From contig CALHSW010000039.1 of the NCBI GenBank assembly GCA_938038735.1, positions 1 through 15,593 on the forward strand: 15,593 bases of DNA. Direction: 5' to 3'. This stretch comes from an uncultured Bacteroidia bacterium. Its GTDB lineage: Bacteria; Bacteroidota; Bacteroidia; Bacteroidales; CAJPTX01. Both the position numbers and the translations under genes were made by a program. Below the pieces are notes generated by a model. The model did no database searches and was not told the origin of the DNA. It was given only the letters and a program-made list of their open reading frames with translations. Below, piece by piece: positions 11,401 to 15,593 of the stretch. How positions within the stretch are numbered: position 1 is the stretch's first letter; each line of letters opens with the position of its first letter.

Positions 11401-13533
11401 GCAGGGGAGGCCTCGCAGACGGTGGAGCATGGGAATAATGCGAAGGAGGTGAAGGCGGTTCCTGAGGCTGGTTACCATTTCGTTCGTTGGAGCGATGGCC
11501 TTACGGATAATCCCCGTACAGACAGAGGCGTAACCCGCAGCATAGCAGTTGAGGCTATCTTCTCGAATCGATACGTAGTTACCTACGTGGCGGCTGATGG
11601 TGGTACCGTTGAAGGTCTTATCAAGCAGAGCGTGGAGGAGGGGCATGAAGCAGAGAAAGTGGAGGCGAAGCCAGAGGAAGGCTATAGATTCGTAGGGTGG
11701 AGCGATGGGAGTGAGGAGGCAGTGCGCCGGGATAAAGGCATCAAGGCGGATGCCGTCTACACGGCATCCTTCGCCCGTTTGGTGCATACCCTTACGGTGG
11801 AGGTTGAGAACGGAGTGTACAATCCAGGCGTTGCGTCATGTGTTTTTGAGTACGCAAAGCCAGTGCAACCCACGCAGGAAGTTGCCCACGGAGACTTCTC
11901 GCGGCCGGTGACTTTAGAGCTTGCACCGGGAGTGGAGTTCGTGCAGTGGGATGATGGGAACACCGAGCTTTCTCGGAGCTTCAGGGTAGAGGAGGATATG
12001 ACGGTTAAGGCGAAGGTAAAAGTTCCTACCGTTGGACTTTACGTAGAGAGGGGCTACAGCATAGACCAGCAGTTTATTCCTATTACGGATCCATTTACAG
12101 GGAAGCAATATAGCCCATACCAGGAGGTTGAACTCGGAACGCTCATATTGTTTAACTACAACGAGGATGCTTTCCCTGCGAGGAGTACTATTTCTGTTGA
12201 GACTGAAGGAATGCGTCTAACTACATATACTCAGTCGGGCGAACCGAATATGAGAATCTATCAAATTGTAGATGGTGCAAAGCCCGCTCGCATAAAGGTA
12301 AGCTTAGAGCGTCCGTCCTGTATCGTTACCTATGAGGTTTCGGAGGGGGGTATCTTGGTTGGGGGTGCGCCGAAGCAAAAGGTGACGGTGGGTGGGAGTA
12401 CCACTGAGGTCACTGCTCTCCCGATGCCAGGGTATTACTTCAAAGGGTGGGACGATGGTAACAAGGAGCCGAGCCGTTCGGATTTCGTGACCGAGGGCGG
12501 CGAGGTGACCTACCGAGCTCTATTCGAGCGCAAAACCTACACCGTTGCTTTCATGCCGAATGGAGGTGAGGGCACGATGGAGAGGCAGAAAATGCTGTGC
12601 GGGTGCGACGCTACCTTGAAGCCTAATGCCTACACCCGAATGGGTGCTACGTTTAAGGGGTGGGCGTTGGCGCTCGATGCTAAGGCTCCGCGTTACACCG
12701 ATGGAGATTGGGTGAAAGACCTTTCTAGCGTGAATGGCGACACGGTACGTCTGTACGCAGTGTGGGAGATACAGCGGGTTGCGGTGCACTTCTCGGTGGC
12801 GGGCGAGCCTAGCGGTACGCTTACGGCTACGGTTGATGGGAAGCCCATAGCGAGCGGTGCGCTGCTACCTTTGGGCATGCAGGTAGTGCTTACGGCTAAG
12901 CCGCATACTGGGTACACCGTTGAGGGGTGGGTAGGCGTTAATGCCGACCCGGTAAATGCCGTGGAGGTGGTTCTCACGTTGGATAAGGAGACTACCATAC
13001 AGGTCTCATTTAAGCAGAGACAGCATGCGGTGCACTTCTCGGTGGCGGGCGCGCCTAACGGTACGCTGACGGCTACAGTTGATGGAAGCCCTATAGCTGA
13101 TGGCGATCAGGTGAGAGAGGGGGCGGAGGTGCAGTTTGTGGCCGCGCCTAAGGCCGGCTTCCTGGTGGATGAATGGACGGGGGTCACGCCGGGTGCAGAT
13201 AATCGTAACAGGGCAAAGCTTGAGGTCAAAGGCGAGGTTACTGTCACCGTTTCGTTTAAGCCGGAGGAGAAGCAGTCAGGCGTAGAGTCTGCGCTGCTAG
13301 CGGGCATAGAGGCGCTACCCAATCCATTCACATCGACTTTGAAGATAGTCAATGCGAGCAATCTTTACAGGGTGCAGCTACTTTCTGCCGAGGGGCGGGT
13401 TATACGTACCGTTGCGCATGATGGAGCGGAGACCCTAAAGCTTGACACGAAAGATTTGCCTGCGGGTCTATACCTTCTGCGCTGCGAGGATGCCCATGGA
13501 GGTGTACGCACGTTGAGGGTGGTGCGGGAGTAG
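2479..13533 (+). CDS. Giant S8 (subtilisin-like) serine protease-adhesin with InlB-B repeats and T9SS sorting domain
   Basis: 3684 residues. A signal peptide (1 to ~25, ends TAIAA/QQ) confirms the ATG. A pro-region runs to ~220. The S8 domain (~238-520) has an intact catalytic set: Asp250 (VKVGVWDG), His278 (GHGVHVVG), oxyanion Asn383 (AAGND) and Ser455 (SGTSMATP). A beta-sandwich (~525-640, with VNDLNLTV) follows, as in Kp43-type subtilases. Next come an FN3-like domain (~738-825), a jelly-roll (~835-1005), CARDB-like domains (~1010-1115, 1265-1365, 1520-1625), a CUB-like region (~1120-1255), a GEVED domain (~1370-1515, GVWVDWNDD), a LamG-like domain (~1630-1815, GQWQHIAV), cadherin/MBG-like domains (~1930-2218) and a PEGA-like domain (~2219-2294). 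About 14 InlB-B-type repeats fill 2296-3595. The T9SS sorting domain (3609-3684) has LPNPFTST and LPAGLYLLR. Expected site: cell surface. Likely role: protein degradation combined with adhesion. Domains outside the protease, GEVED, repeats and sorting domain are assigned by eye and less certain. Confidence 0.9.
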   Translation: MKGRNFTRIIPLVVALTLWATAIAAQQVVRLGKHEFVPEQNVKGITRSRASRPLPLGEVVQGKHNVLVQFSHALTLEQREALQGEGVALTDYIGGNAYFATVKQGFVPAHMRGNRMTSLIPIRGEWKMDPRLEDWRIPDYAQVGIEAARVQLFHFPNVTTEWAKSELARFGVANVEDVPAFRLLVVDLPKEKLYELAELPWVASLGLIPAPQAAFNAQGRTMGRGNLLALPGALGGRGLTGKGVKVGVWDGNVVPHFDFSARLQQKEFEVTVAESEGHGVHVVGSIAGAGLLNSRMQGVAPAVELYTYNFNRQSNGLNEQAEMLYALDDYNIFLSSHSYGPQMQRLCPFLDELGYYNSIANDYLVDLLVALVPEVTQVYAAGNDQGACSREYGSVLRRAKNVIYVAALNAVGGMTSFSSWGPMDDGRVVPTISMKGEDVYSTLPGDTYGKMSGTSMATPLVSGHLALMTERYHQLHHGAEPEAALLRALIIATADDVNAPGPDYSYGYGILNADAALTALEKGNYRRASLSQGGQPTTFSVPVPSNAKRAWVALAWTDTVSGGIHPYGEPALVNDLNLTVSNGGTTFLPWVLDKDHPEADPQRKVDSINNAEIVSIDAPSGELTITVDPKRIASMSQDFYVVWHFDTDIPRITYPIGGELLEPGEAIVVHSQNLIPPIRAELSYDNGKSFSPIATLKGDRDVAELPLDAPFTAGGILRLIDNEGRVVVSPHPFTIMPTPKNLRFEKIEGSGESVQLAWDGIPGIKEYEVLYTTDREAEYRAIVVTAANKCMVTSKYLSKKGRYAFAVRAISEDGTVGQRSEALMTSEISNRNATSVAIPFTEEFRIAPSPDVFVELGEYMSAQYEETPAHLQQSPGAHALIISRTNQYDEDDTWDGSDPYTAKKAFARVGFETLDLTKEKGKVFLEVYGHFSGAWYPQMRLEVDGQPVKLITDEDEVVGVDKKKAEDAQWVWDLSDYKSKPINVALRVVVIEDEADLIITHIALRRESKALDLALLNFAGIERIGAFGKEVPVYSFVRNNSSIPVASAAIYATANGRSIGGTIVKDIKPFEMRRVDFTLDLTANSPMGELLDVAVELKAEGDANPKDNAKRGKLYSLGEKYAMKRGYLTGFGYAGSSDVLTVEGRRIIVDDGACSFGYRGKRSETLLLKPSNPDRAIAVTVRRASLLGESDALLINTHIGASSTTVGGSRNLAIVQGELVAPVTAVSTADDGGLLLVFEAGQSDGKGLGWEVEAVEVARENTLKIDGVKISQTPNSEEVTVSAKVINLSSAPQTNVSISILQGLLERRAKLVAREKIDYLKPGDTIGYTFSYHPAVPLGTYDSLRVFVDGYDNDFSDNMSRHFVLNDEYCAVPPLGIEGTSIGAVALFGRSVISAKAFARGTINLRDTLQMYRAAEANTLRVALRGVKDGRALGVWVDWNDDKQFGDASSGEFFTVELKAEDTLACVPLVASKDAAVGPKRMRLLLADKGGLAPCGATLLPHADARDYILRLIDANFPTAGDLAIAGIDTRIVGAPLSDTAKITVSISNLSDKRVSGMTLAYRVDDAEPIAEKVDLAIDSLGGTAAYTFKAKANLAAQGKHAITAWIASDNANRENDTARLTVHSIDTSLASGEDFYLHFGGDPDNEEMLVFSDLAKARTGSAFSFDMMLKLDHAQFAPICQADGFLMLACNEGSGFPENSILFAYAGTKVLYLAPGGTLKPGQWQHIAVNQTITFLVRPKLYVDGEEVSLASVGNDGTSSMRNFKAMYLFEGSIDHLRFWKEDIGMQGAKQIAYTDTSSLSKKHKEELIADFAMNEGYSNAALCAGEHYATIQSKRIEAGESSIWQTERRIVQGIHFDNQVGDLVKLSGSRYQVTLTEATDLRHVVGIAHSSFSRGKVLYKGTEITEKRPFDFSEGSVTLYGTLVGYYGRNYFDTVTIYAVKEASAECKMLSFTATVADNAGLASDVSLEPVPNAVALEATEDFKANELTFAFSISEGATATVEGKPILSPVKLDVTNPTMVRVLAVNGRTDAYYTITVVKKNAIDWSLAKAQLFYGDSIADLPGLSSAQLPITYTTDNPNVVTYAGGALRAIAVGSATVMARQQGNAHYAAAAPVDYRVEVLPRQATVAPRSMVVKRGAEPGGFDFYYTGVLPYDDLQQAKLPAYRIMKNGSAWSPAEGTLDAGEYAIAPEDATPYRAGNYVITPLSGTLTVLPSQAVSLSLTVLDEANAVLEGATITIDSNMVRMSGATATVVELLSGVHSYVITKEGYAPTVGEVEVLDAPREVKPILRKRNLTLTYATDGGGTLSGYLSQTLAKGEDGQPVFAKPNEGYVFKGWDDGEQTPNRLDRNVQTTKALKALFEQAKFTLSYETTIGGTITGDETQTVPYGEDGKEVMAKPDDGAYFIGWSDRRNADASRTDKNIRHDASYRAFFGRKVNLPYIQKFETSNELPAFMHSKGSAEAGWYVTAEPVRGFKLDGRFLAIKYPKSGSVLKVDLETPRFALDNVTGDISVDFDYIFGGVVHTKVKVFYLVAGETPQLLGELTRNPDRKRTHFSKKIENAVFAGKEWLQLTFNYSGALNEYLCIDNLSVVPEGVTGKVQLNYYATKGGAVNGGPQVNVTTTVGTEGISVEAKAEVGWTFAGWSDGVSEPIRKDSKATTVEALFTPASSGASLYSLSYTAGAHGRIAGVVHQQGLTVGTEGTPVTAVATAPGYHFVQWSDGSKQNPRTDKIVDKDINVSASFSNLYTLTYTVEPSDGGEITGETPQQVPFGEDSKVVIATPKAGYHFVEWSDGVTTVERTDQKVQADATIVAHFAQKYTFIYTAGKGGTLRGEVKQTVDPNTMGAAVTAKPYEGFAFDAWSDGVTTAERTDKAEKEVKAQANFKPLTFDISYSAADGGALQGGADAQTVSYGEDSEPVFAKADAGHHFVKWSDGRTDNPRCERAVVKAVTAEAIFSKEYTVAYTHSAGGTIAGEASQTVEHGNNAKEVKAVPEAGYHFVRWSDGLTDNPRTDRGVTRSIAVEAIFSNRYVVTYVAADGGTVEGLIKQSVEEGHEAEKVEAKPEEGYRFVGWSDGSEEAVRRDKGIKADAVYTASFARLVHTLTVEVENGVYNPGVASCVFEYAKPVQPTQEVAHGDFSRPVTLELAPGVEFVQWDDGNTELSRSFRVEEDMTVKAKVKVPTVGLYVERGYSIDQQFIPITDPFTGKQYSPYQEVELGTLILFNYNEDAFPARSTISVETEGMRLTTYTQSGEPNMRIYQIVDGAKPARIKVSLERPSCIVTYEVSEGGILVGGAPKQKVTVGGSTTEVTALPMPGYYFKGWDDGNKEPSRSDFVTEGGEVTYRALFERKTYTVAFMPNGGEGTMERQKMLCGCDATLKPNAYTRMGATFKGWALALDAKAPRYTDGDWVKDLSSVNGDTVRLYAVWEIQRVAVHFSVAGEPSGTLTATVDGKPIASGALLPLGMQVVLTAKPHTGYTVEGWVGVNADPVNAVEVVLTLDKETTIQVSFKQRQHAVHFSVAGAPNGTLTATVDGSPIADGDQVREGAEVQFVAAPKAGFLVDEWTGVTPGADNRNRAKLEVKGEVTVTVSFKPEEKQSGVESALLAGIEALPNPFTSTLKIVNASNLYRVQLLSAEGRVIRTVAHDGAETLKLDTKDLPAGLYLLRCEDAHGGVRTLRVVRE
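9790..10278 (+). other. Jelly-roll (cleaved-adhesin/MAM-like) domain inserted between repeats 2 and 3
   Basis: About 163 residues (2438-2600) with no W-x-DG signature. They begin LPYIQKFETSNELPAFM, contain LETPRFALDN and ISVDFDYIFGG, and end LCIDNLSVVPEG. Such N- and C-terminal signatures (the F-E-x...LP start, L-x-TP core and IDN-x-x-V end) are typical of the adhesin jelly-roll modules in gingipain and haemagglutinin proteins. Family assignment is by eye; carbohydrate or host-protein binding is inferred. Confidence 0.5.
12025..12312 (+). other. Unrecognised 96-residue segment within the repeat array
   Basis: Residues 3183-3278 separate the degenerate tenth repeat from the eleventh. They lack the GG, GY-x-F and W-x-DG marks, are rich in Tyr and Thr (GLYVERGYSIDQQ, TGKQYSPYQE, LILFNYNEDAF) and are still predicted to be mostly beta. 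The domain is not recognised. Confidence 0.45.
12769..13263 (+). repeat. Recently duplicated pair of repeat units (13 and 14)
   Basis: The starts of the two units are nearly identical at DNA level. GCGGTGCACTTCTCGGTGGC occurs at 12781-12800 and again at 13027-13046, and the match goes on with few differences to about 12840 and 13082 (VHFSVAG, GTLTATVDG). The rest of each unit has diverged. This points to a tandem duplication, or gene conversion, more recent than the rest of the array. Confidence 0.75.
13303..13530 (+). other. T9SS type A sorting domain of the giant protease
   Basis: The final 76 residues carry GIEALPNPFTSTLKI, then YRVQLLSAEGRVI (the V-x-L-x-S-x-x-G strand), then LDTKDLPAGLYLLR and a final strand ending RVVRE. 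These are the three conserved blocks of the sorting domain read by the type IX secretion system, in the right order and spacing at the very C-terminus. Confidence 0.9.
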
Positions 13534-13561
13534 AGCTTCTCAACTCCTGTGGAGTATAGTG

Positions 13562-13599
13562 AAATGGGGGCGTGGCAGTTGCCACGCCCCCATTTCTGT
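13562..13599 (+). terminator. Perfect-stem terminator after the giant protease gene
   Basis: AAATGGGGGCGTGGC (13562-13576) pairs perfectly with GCCACGCCCCCATTT (13581-13595) around the loop AGTT. The T-rich end (ATTTCTGTT) is short, but the 15-bp stem 29 bases after the stop leaves little doubt. It is near-symmetric, so it may also slow transcription coming from the right. Confidence 0.8.
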
Positions 13600-13683
13600 T
13601 CTGCGGTGGCTGCTGTAGTGCAGCGGTCAGCTGCTGCAAGAGGTGCAGCGAAAGGGGCTGTGTAATGGGAGTTCGGGGTGAGG

Positions 13684-13697
13684 GAGATACTGCAAAA
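13684..13697 (+). repeat. Left terminal inverted repeat of the IS remnant
   Basis: GAGATACTGCAAAA, the partner of the right end at 14202-14216. It differs from that end by one indel and two or three bases within the four positions after GAGA; TGCAAAA is identical. Confidence 0.6.
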
Positions 13698-13711
13698 CTA
13701 TTTCGGTATGT

Positions 13712-13743
13712 ATTGTCTAAGTTGCTTTTATTCAGTAACTTTG
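13712..13743 (+). promoter_or_regulatory. Promoter of the IS5-type transposase
   Basis: TAACTTTG (13736-13743) matches the Bacteroidota -7 consensus TAnnTTTG exactly. ATTG (13712-13715) sits 20 bases upstream as the -33 box. The -7 box ends only four bases before the ATG at 13748, so the transcript would be nearly leaderless, which would keep transposase yield low. Confidence 0.55.
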
Positions 13744-13747
13744 CACC

Positions 13748-14056
13748 ATGAAAAAGCCAACGGGTACCACATCCCTCTTCGACATCGTATCTAAGGTGCG
13801 GGCCGTCATCGAGACCGTGTACACGAAGGGTAGTGCCCCGACGGGCCGCCAGAGCTACGATGGGCTCATGCTTCTCAAGATTGAGCCGCTGCGCATATGG
13901 TACGACCTGAGCGATGAGGGGGTGGAGGAGATGGTGAACGGCCTCATCTCCTACAGCCGCCTCGTGGGGCTGGCCAAAACGCATGTGCGGCACGTCATGG
14001 AGGTCATCGCCCACAACCTGTACCGCGCCCCAGGGCTCATTGTGGCCAACGCCTAA
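13748..14056 (+). pseudogene. IS5-family transposase, N- and C-terminal parts joined by an internal deletion
   Basis: The 102-residue frame starts like an IS5-family transposase N-terminal domain (DUF772 type): TSLFDIVSKV, then YDGLMLLKIEPLRIWYDLSD and NGLISYSRLVGL. At about residue 76 it jumps straight to what is normally the very end of such proteins, AKTHVRHVMEVIAHNLYRAP followed by GLIVANA. The DDE catalytic core between the two is missing. The deletion (near 13970-13978) kept the reading frame, so a short protein with the DNA-binding N-terminal part could still be made from the intact promoter. Whether it is made is unknown; some truncated transposases inhibit their full-length relatives. 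Its family is recognised from memory of these motifs, not from a search. Confidence 0.75.
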
Positions 14057-14080
14057 AAAAACGAAAGAGAAGCGTGAAGC

Positions 14081-14099
14081 GCGGGGCTAAATGCCCCGC
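14081..14099. repeat. Hairpin in the 3' part of the IS remnant
   Basis: GCGGGGC (14081-14087) and GCCCCGC (14093-14099) form a perfect 7-bp stem with the loop TAAAT. On the plus strand it follows the transposase stop by 24 bases but has no T run. On the minus strand, downstream of acr3, a T run (TTTTTTT) lies about 16 bases beyond it. It may work as a weak terminator in either direction. Confidence 0.4.
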
Positions 14100-14124
14100 A
14101 GGGGGGCAAATTCTAGCCGGTTTC

Positions 14125-14144
14125 AATGCAATTGCGCATTTTTT
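14125..14144 (+). terminator. Weak terminator-like hairpin in the IS remnant
   Basis: AATGC (14125-14129) and GCATT (14136-14140) form a short stem around AATTGC, running into a T tract (14139-14144). The stem is only 5 bp, so this is a weak candidate. It overlaps the 8-bp palindrome GCAATTGC (14128-14135). Confidence 0.25.
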
Positions 14145-14201
14145 CCCCGATAGTTTGGATAAAAGTTGCCCGCCCACGGTGACGAAAAAAATACTCAGTG
14201 C

Positions 14202-14216
14202 TTTTGCAGGGGTCTC
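14202..14216 (-). repeat. Right terminal inverted repeat of the IS remnant
   Basis: Read on the minus strand it is GAGACCCCTGCAAAA, the counterpart of 13684-13697. Its outermost GA, with a preceding T from the flank, makes the TGA stop codon of acr3. Confidence 0.65.
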
Positions 14217-15261
14217 ATTTTGTAGCCGGAAACCAGCTTCGTGTGTTATTGGCAATCCTTACTAACATCAACATCACCGGAACTTCGACCAGCACGCCCA
14301 CCACCGTAGCCAATGCAGCCCCGGATTGTAAACCAAAAAGAGAAATAGCCACAGCAACCGACAATTCAAAGAAATTACTTGCCCCAATCATTCCAGCAGG
14401 TGCAGCAACATCATGGGGTAATTTCCACCATTTCGCCCAACCGTAAGCAACGAAGAATATCATAACCGTTTGCAACACAAGCGGAACTGCAATCAATAAG
14501 ATATGCAGGGGATTGTTCAGTATCGTTTCTCCTTGAAATGAAAACAGGATAATAAGCGTTAATAGCAATCCACCTACCGTGTAATTATCAAATTTCTTAA
14601 CAAATACGTTATTGAAATATTCCACACCTTTGCGGCGGATAACCACTATTCGGGTAATGACCCCGGCAGCAAGTGGTATCACGACAAACAGCCCTACGGA
14701 TAGCAACAGAGTGTCCCACGGGATTGATACGCCGCCAACTCCCAGCAAGAAAGCTACGATAGGGGCATACGCTACCAATATGATTAAATCGTTCACTGCC
14801 ACTTGTACCAGTGTATAAGCGGCATCCCCTTTAGTAAGGTAACTCCACACGAACACCATAGCTGTACAAGGTGCAGCCCCCAATAATACCGCCCCGGCTA
14901 AATATTCTTCGGCTAATCCGGCAGGTATAAAGGCTTTGAAAACCACATAGAAGAACAAATAAGCTATTCCGAACATGGTAAATGGCTTTATCAGCCAATT
15001 TGTAACGCAAGTGACTATTATTCCTTTCGGACGCTTGCCGACATTCTTAACACTTTGAAAATCCACTTTTAGCATCATCGGATAAATCATTAACCAAATC
15101 AGGATTGCCACGGGTATAGACACGTTGGCATATTCAAATTTGCTTAATGTTTGCGGAATTGCCGGAAGCCATTGTCCCACGGCAATTCCAATAATGATGC
15201 ACAAGGCAACCCAGATAGTCAGGTATTTTTCAAAAAATCCAATTCCTTGTTTCTTTTCCAT
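14215..15261 (-). CDS. acr3: Arsenite efflux transporter, ACR3 family
   Basis: 348 residues, a normal length for ACR3 proteins. The protein pumps arsenite out across the inner membrane, using the proton gradient. About ten hydrophobic helices can be read. Cys132 in LGAAPCTAMVFVWSYL matches the conserved cysteine of the fourth helix that is needed for transport. Glu299 in GASNFFELSVAVAISLFG matches the conserved glutamate of the ninth. PRSWFPATK-like ends are ordinary, but here the TGA stop uses the terminal GA of the IS remnant, so the original last residues may have been replaced. The start ATG at 15261 lies 12 bases after the arsC stop, so the two genes form one operon. Codon use is AT-richer than in the genes to the left, suggesting transfer, as is common for ars operons on Bacteroidales mobile elements. 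Confidence 0.93.
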   Translation of the reverse strand: MEKKQGIGFFEKYLTIWVALCIIIGIAVGQWLPAIPQTLSKFEYANVSIPVAILIWLMIYPMMLKVDFQSVKNVGKRPKGIIVTCVTNWLIKPFTMFGIAYLFFYVVFKAFIPAGLAEEYLAGAVLLGAAPCTAMVFVWSYLTKGDAAYTLVQVAVNDLIILVAYAPIVAFLLGVGGVSIPWDTLLLSVGLFVVIPLAAGVITRIVVIRRKGVEYFNNVFVKKFDNYTVGGLLLTLIILFSFQGETILNNPLHILLIAVPLVLQTVMIFFVAYGWAKWWKLPHDVAAPAGMIGASNFFELSVAVAISLFGLQSGAALATVVGVLVEVPVMLMLVRIANNTRSWFPATK

Positions 15262-15273
15262 GACAACAACTAT

Positions 15274-15593
15274 TTAGCTTAATTGTGGTTTTAATTCGTT
15301 CAGGTAGAAGTCATAGAAACGGGCTTTTATTTCATCCCGTACCCGATGAAATTCACTGTTTATAAACTCCGGCGTTCCGGTTGCTTCCGAGGGGTCGTCA
15401 AATCCCATGTGCAGTCTCTTTCCGACTTTACCAGTAAACACTGGGCAGCTTTCATTTGCCCCACCGCAGACCGTAATAACATAGTCCCATTCTTGCCCTA
15501 TATACAGGTCTACACTTTTAGGGATATGGTGGGCTATGTCTATACCCATTTCATCCATAACCTTTACCGCCATCGGATTAACCTTTTCAGCAG
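15274..15593 (-). CDS. arsC: Arsenate reductase ArsC, thioredoxin-coupled type (5' end outside window)
   Basis: The frame runs off the right edge; upstream of the first internal Met it continues as AEKVNP, fitting the family, so the true start is outside. The protein reduces arsenate to arsenite in the cytoplasm, which Acr3 then exports. What is left includes the family marks VITVCGGANESCPVF (a C-x6-C pair matching the two redox-shuttle cysteines, Cys82 and Cys89 in the Staphylococcus enzyme), then GFDDPSEATGT with the general-acid Asp. RVRDEIKARFYDF forms the last helix. The N-terminal phosphatase-like loop with the first catalytic Cys lies outside the window. The fold is that of low-molecular-weight tyrosine phosphatases, but the C-x6-C pair and ars context favour arsenate reductase. 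It precedes acr3 with a 12-base gap. Confidence 0.9.
   Translation of the reverse strand, partial: AEKVNPMAVKVMDEMGIDIAHHIPKSVDLYIGQEWDYVITVCGGANESCPVFTGKVGKRLHMGFDDPSEATGTPEFINSEFHRVRDEIKARFYDFYLNELKPQLS

Larger units (their letters stand above)
9364..13263 (+). repeat. Array of about 14 InlB-B-type repeats inside the giant protease gene
   Basis: Repeats of about 70-80 codons share the pattern Y-(6)-GG-x-(4)-G-(~20)-A-x-P-x-x-GY-x-F-x-x-W-x-DG-(5)-R-x-D, then an A-x-F strand. Starts read by eye: 9364, 9574, 10279, 10504, 10720, 10936, 11143, 11359, 11569, 11779 (degenerate), 12313, 12532 (Listeria/Bacteroides type, ending LYAVWE), 12769 and 13018 (a divergent pair). Two other segments interrupt the array, at 9790-10278 and 12025-12312. 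Such repeats form small beta-grasp-like folds that act as stalks or binding modules on surface proteins. Copy number probably varies between strains through recombination. Confidence 0.85.
13684..14216 (+). mobile_element. Internally deleted IS5-type element (533 bases)
   Basis: The left end GAGATACTGCAAAA (13684-13697) is matched in inverted orientation by GAGACCCCTGCAAAA (complement of 14202-14216), allowing one indel and a few mismatches. Between them lies a shortened transposase frame (13748-14056). A full IS of this type is usually well over 1 kb, so most of the middle is gone and the element can no longer move by itself. It could still be mobilised by a relative if its ends work. No target-site duplication is seen: GGTGAG precedes the left end and ATTTTG follows the right end. 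It lies at the border between GC-rich DNA on the left and AT-richer ars DNA on the right. Confidence 0.7.

Noticed and set aside
9364..13263. CRISPR-like or satellite repeat array
   Set aside because: The period is about 210 bases and conservation is at protein level in one open frame; there are no short identical repeats with unique spacers.
13400..14014. 204-codon open frame on the minus strand
   Set aside because: It runs antisense across the sorting domain, the terminator and the IS remnant, and has a His/Pro/Leu-rich, low-complexity look with no recognisable domain.
13678..14222. Target-site duplication around the IS remnant
   Set aside because: The bases outside the two ends (GGTGAG and ATTTTG) do not match for any 2-9 base length tried by eye.
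14074..14446. Small plus-strand open frames of 63 and 82 codons
   Set aside because: They overlap the IS end and the acr3 gene antisense and contain no motif; no promoter or start signal supports them.

Overview
The window looks like chromosome from a member of the Bacteroidota, most likely a Porphyromonas-like member of the Bacteroidales. Two proteins end in type IX secretion (T9SS) sorting domains. The regulator has the phylum-typical layout of TPRs, one membrane helix and a LuxR-like HTH. Promoter-like boxes fit the TTTG / TAnnTTTG pattern, and the IS5-type transposase remnant resembles those of oral Bacteroidales. Genus is inference from these traits, not from a marker gene.

Layout from left to right: (1) 1-317, the C-terminal end of a T9SS-exported protein, followed by a strong rho-independent terminator. 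(2) 475-2298 on the minus strand, a membrane-anchored TPR/LuxR-HTH regulator. (3) 2299-2478, a 180-base divergent intergenic region with three GTTRCGT direct repeats and a 7-bp inverted repeat. (4) 2479-13533, one giant gene of 3684 codons. It encodes a signal peptide, an intact subtilisin-family (S8) protease domain, a long string of adhesion-type beta-sandwich domains (FN3-like, jelly-roll, CARDB-like, GEVED, LamG-like, cadherin/MBG-like), about fourteen InlB-B-type repeats and a T9SS sorting domain. A perfect 15-bp hairpin follows it. (5) 13684-14216, an internally deleted IS5-type element with decayed terminal inverted repeats. (6) 14215-15593 on the minus strand, arsC (cut by the window edge) and acr3, an arsenic detoxification pair in visibly more AT-rich DNA.

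How they fit together: the regulator and the giant protease-adhesin are divergently arranged, so the regulator may control its neighbour; this is inferred from position only. The giant protein should cross the inner membrane by Sec and the outer membrane by the T9SS, and end up anchored at the cell surface. In the arsenic pair, ArsC reduces arsenate to arsenite and Acr3 exports it. The IS remnant lies exactly at the border between the GC-rich resident DNA and the AT-richer ars DNA, and its terminal bases complete the acr3 stop codon.

The best candidates for something new are the architecture of the giant protease, with its repeat array interrupted by two unrelated domains, and the way the IS remnant forms the 3' end of acr3. 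No RNA genes or CRISPR arrays were seen.
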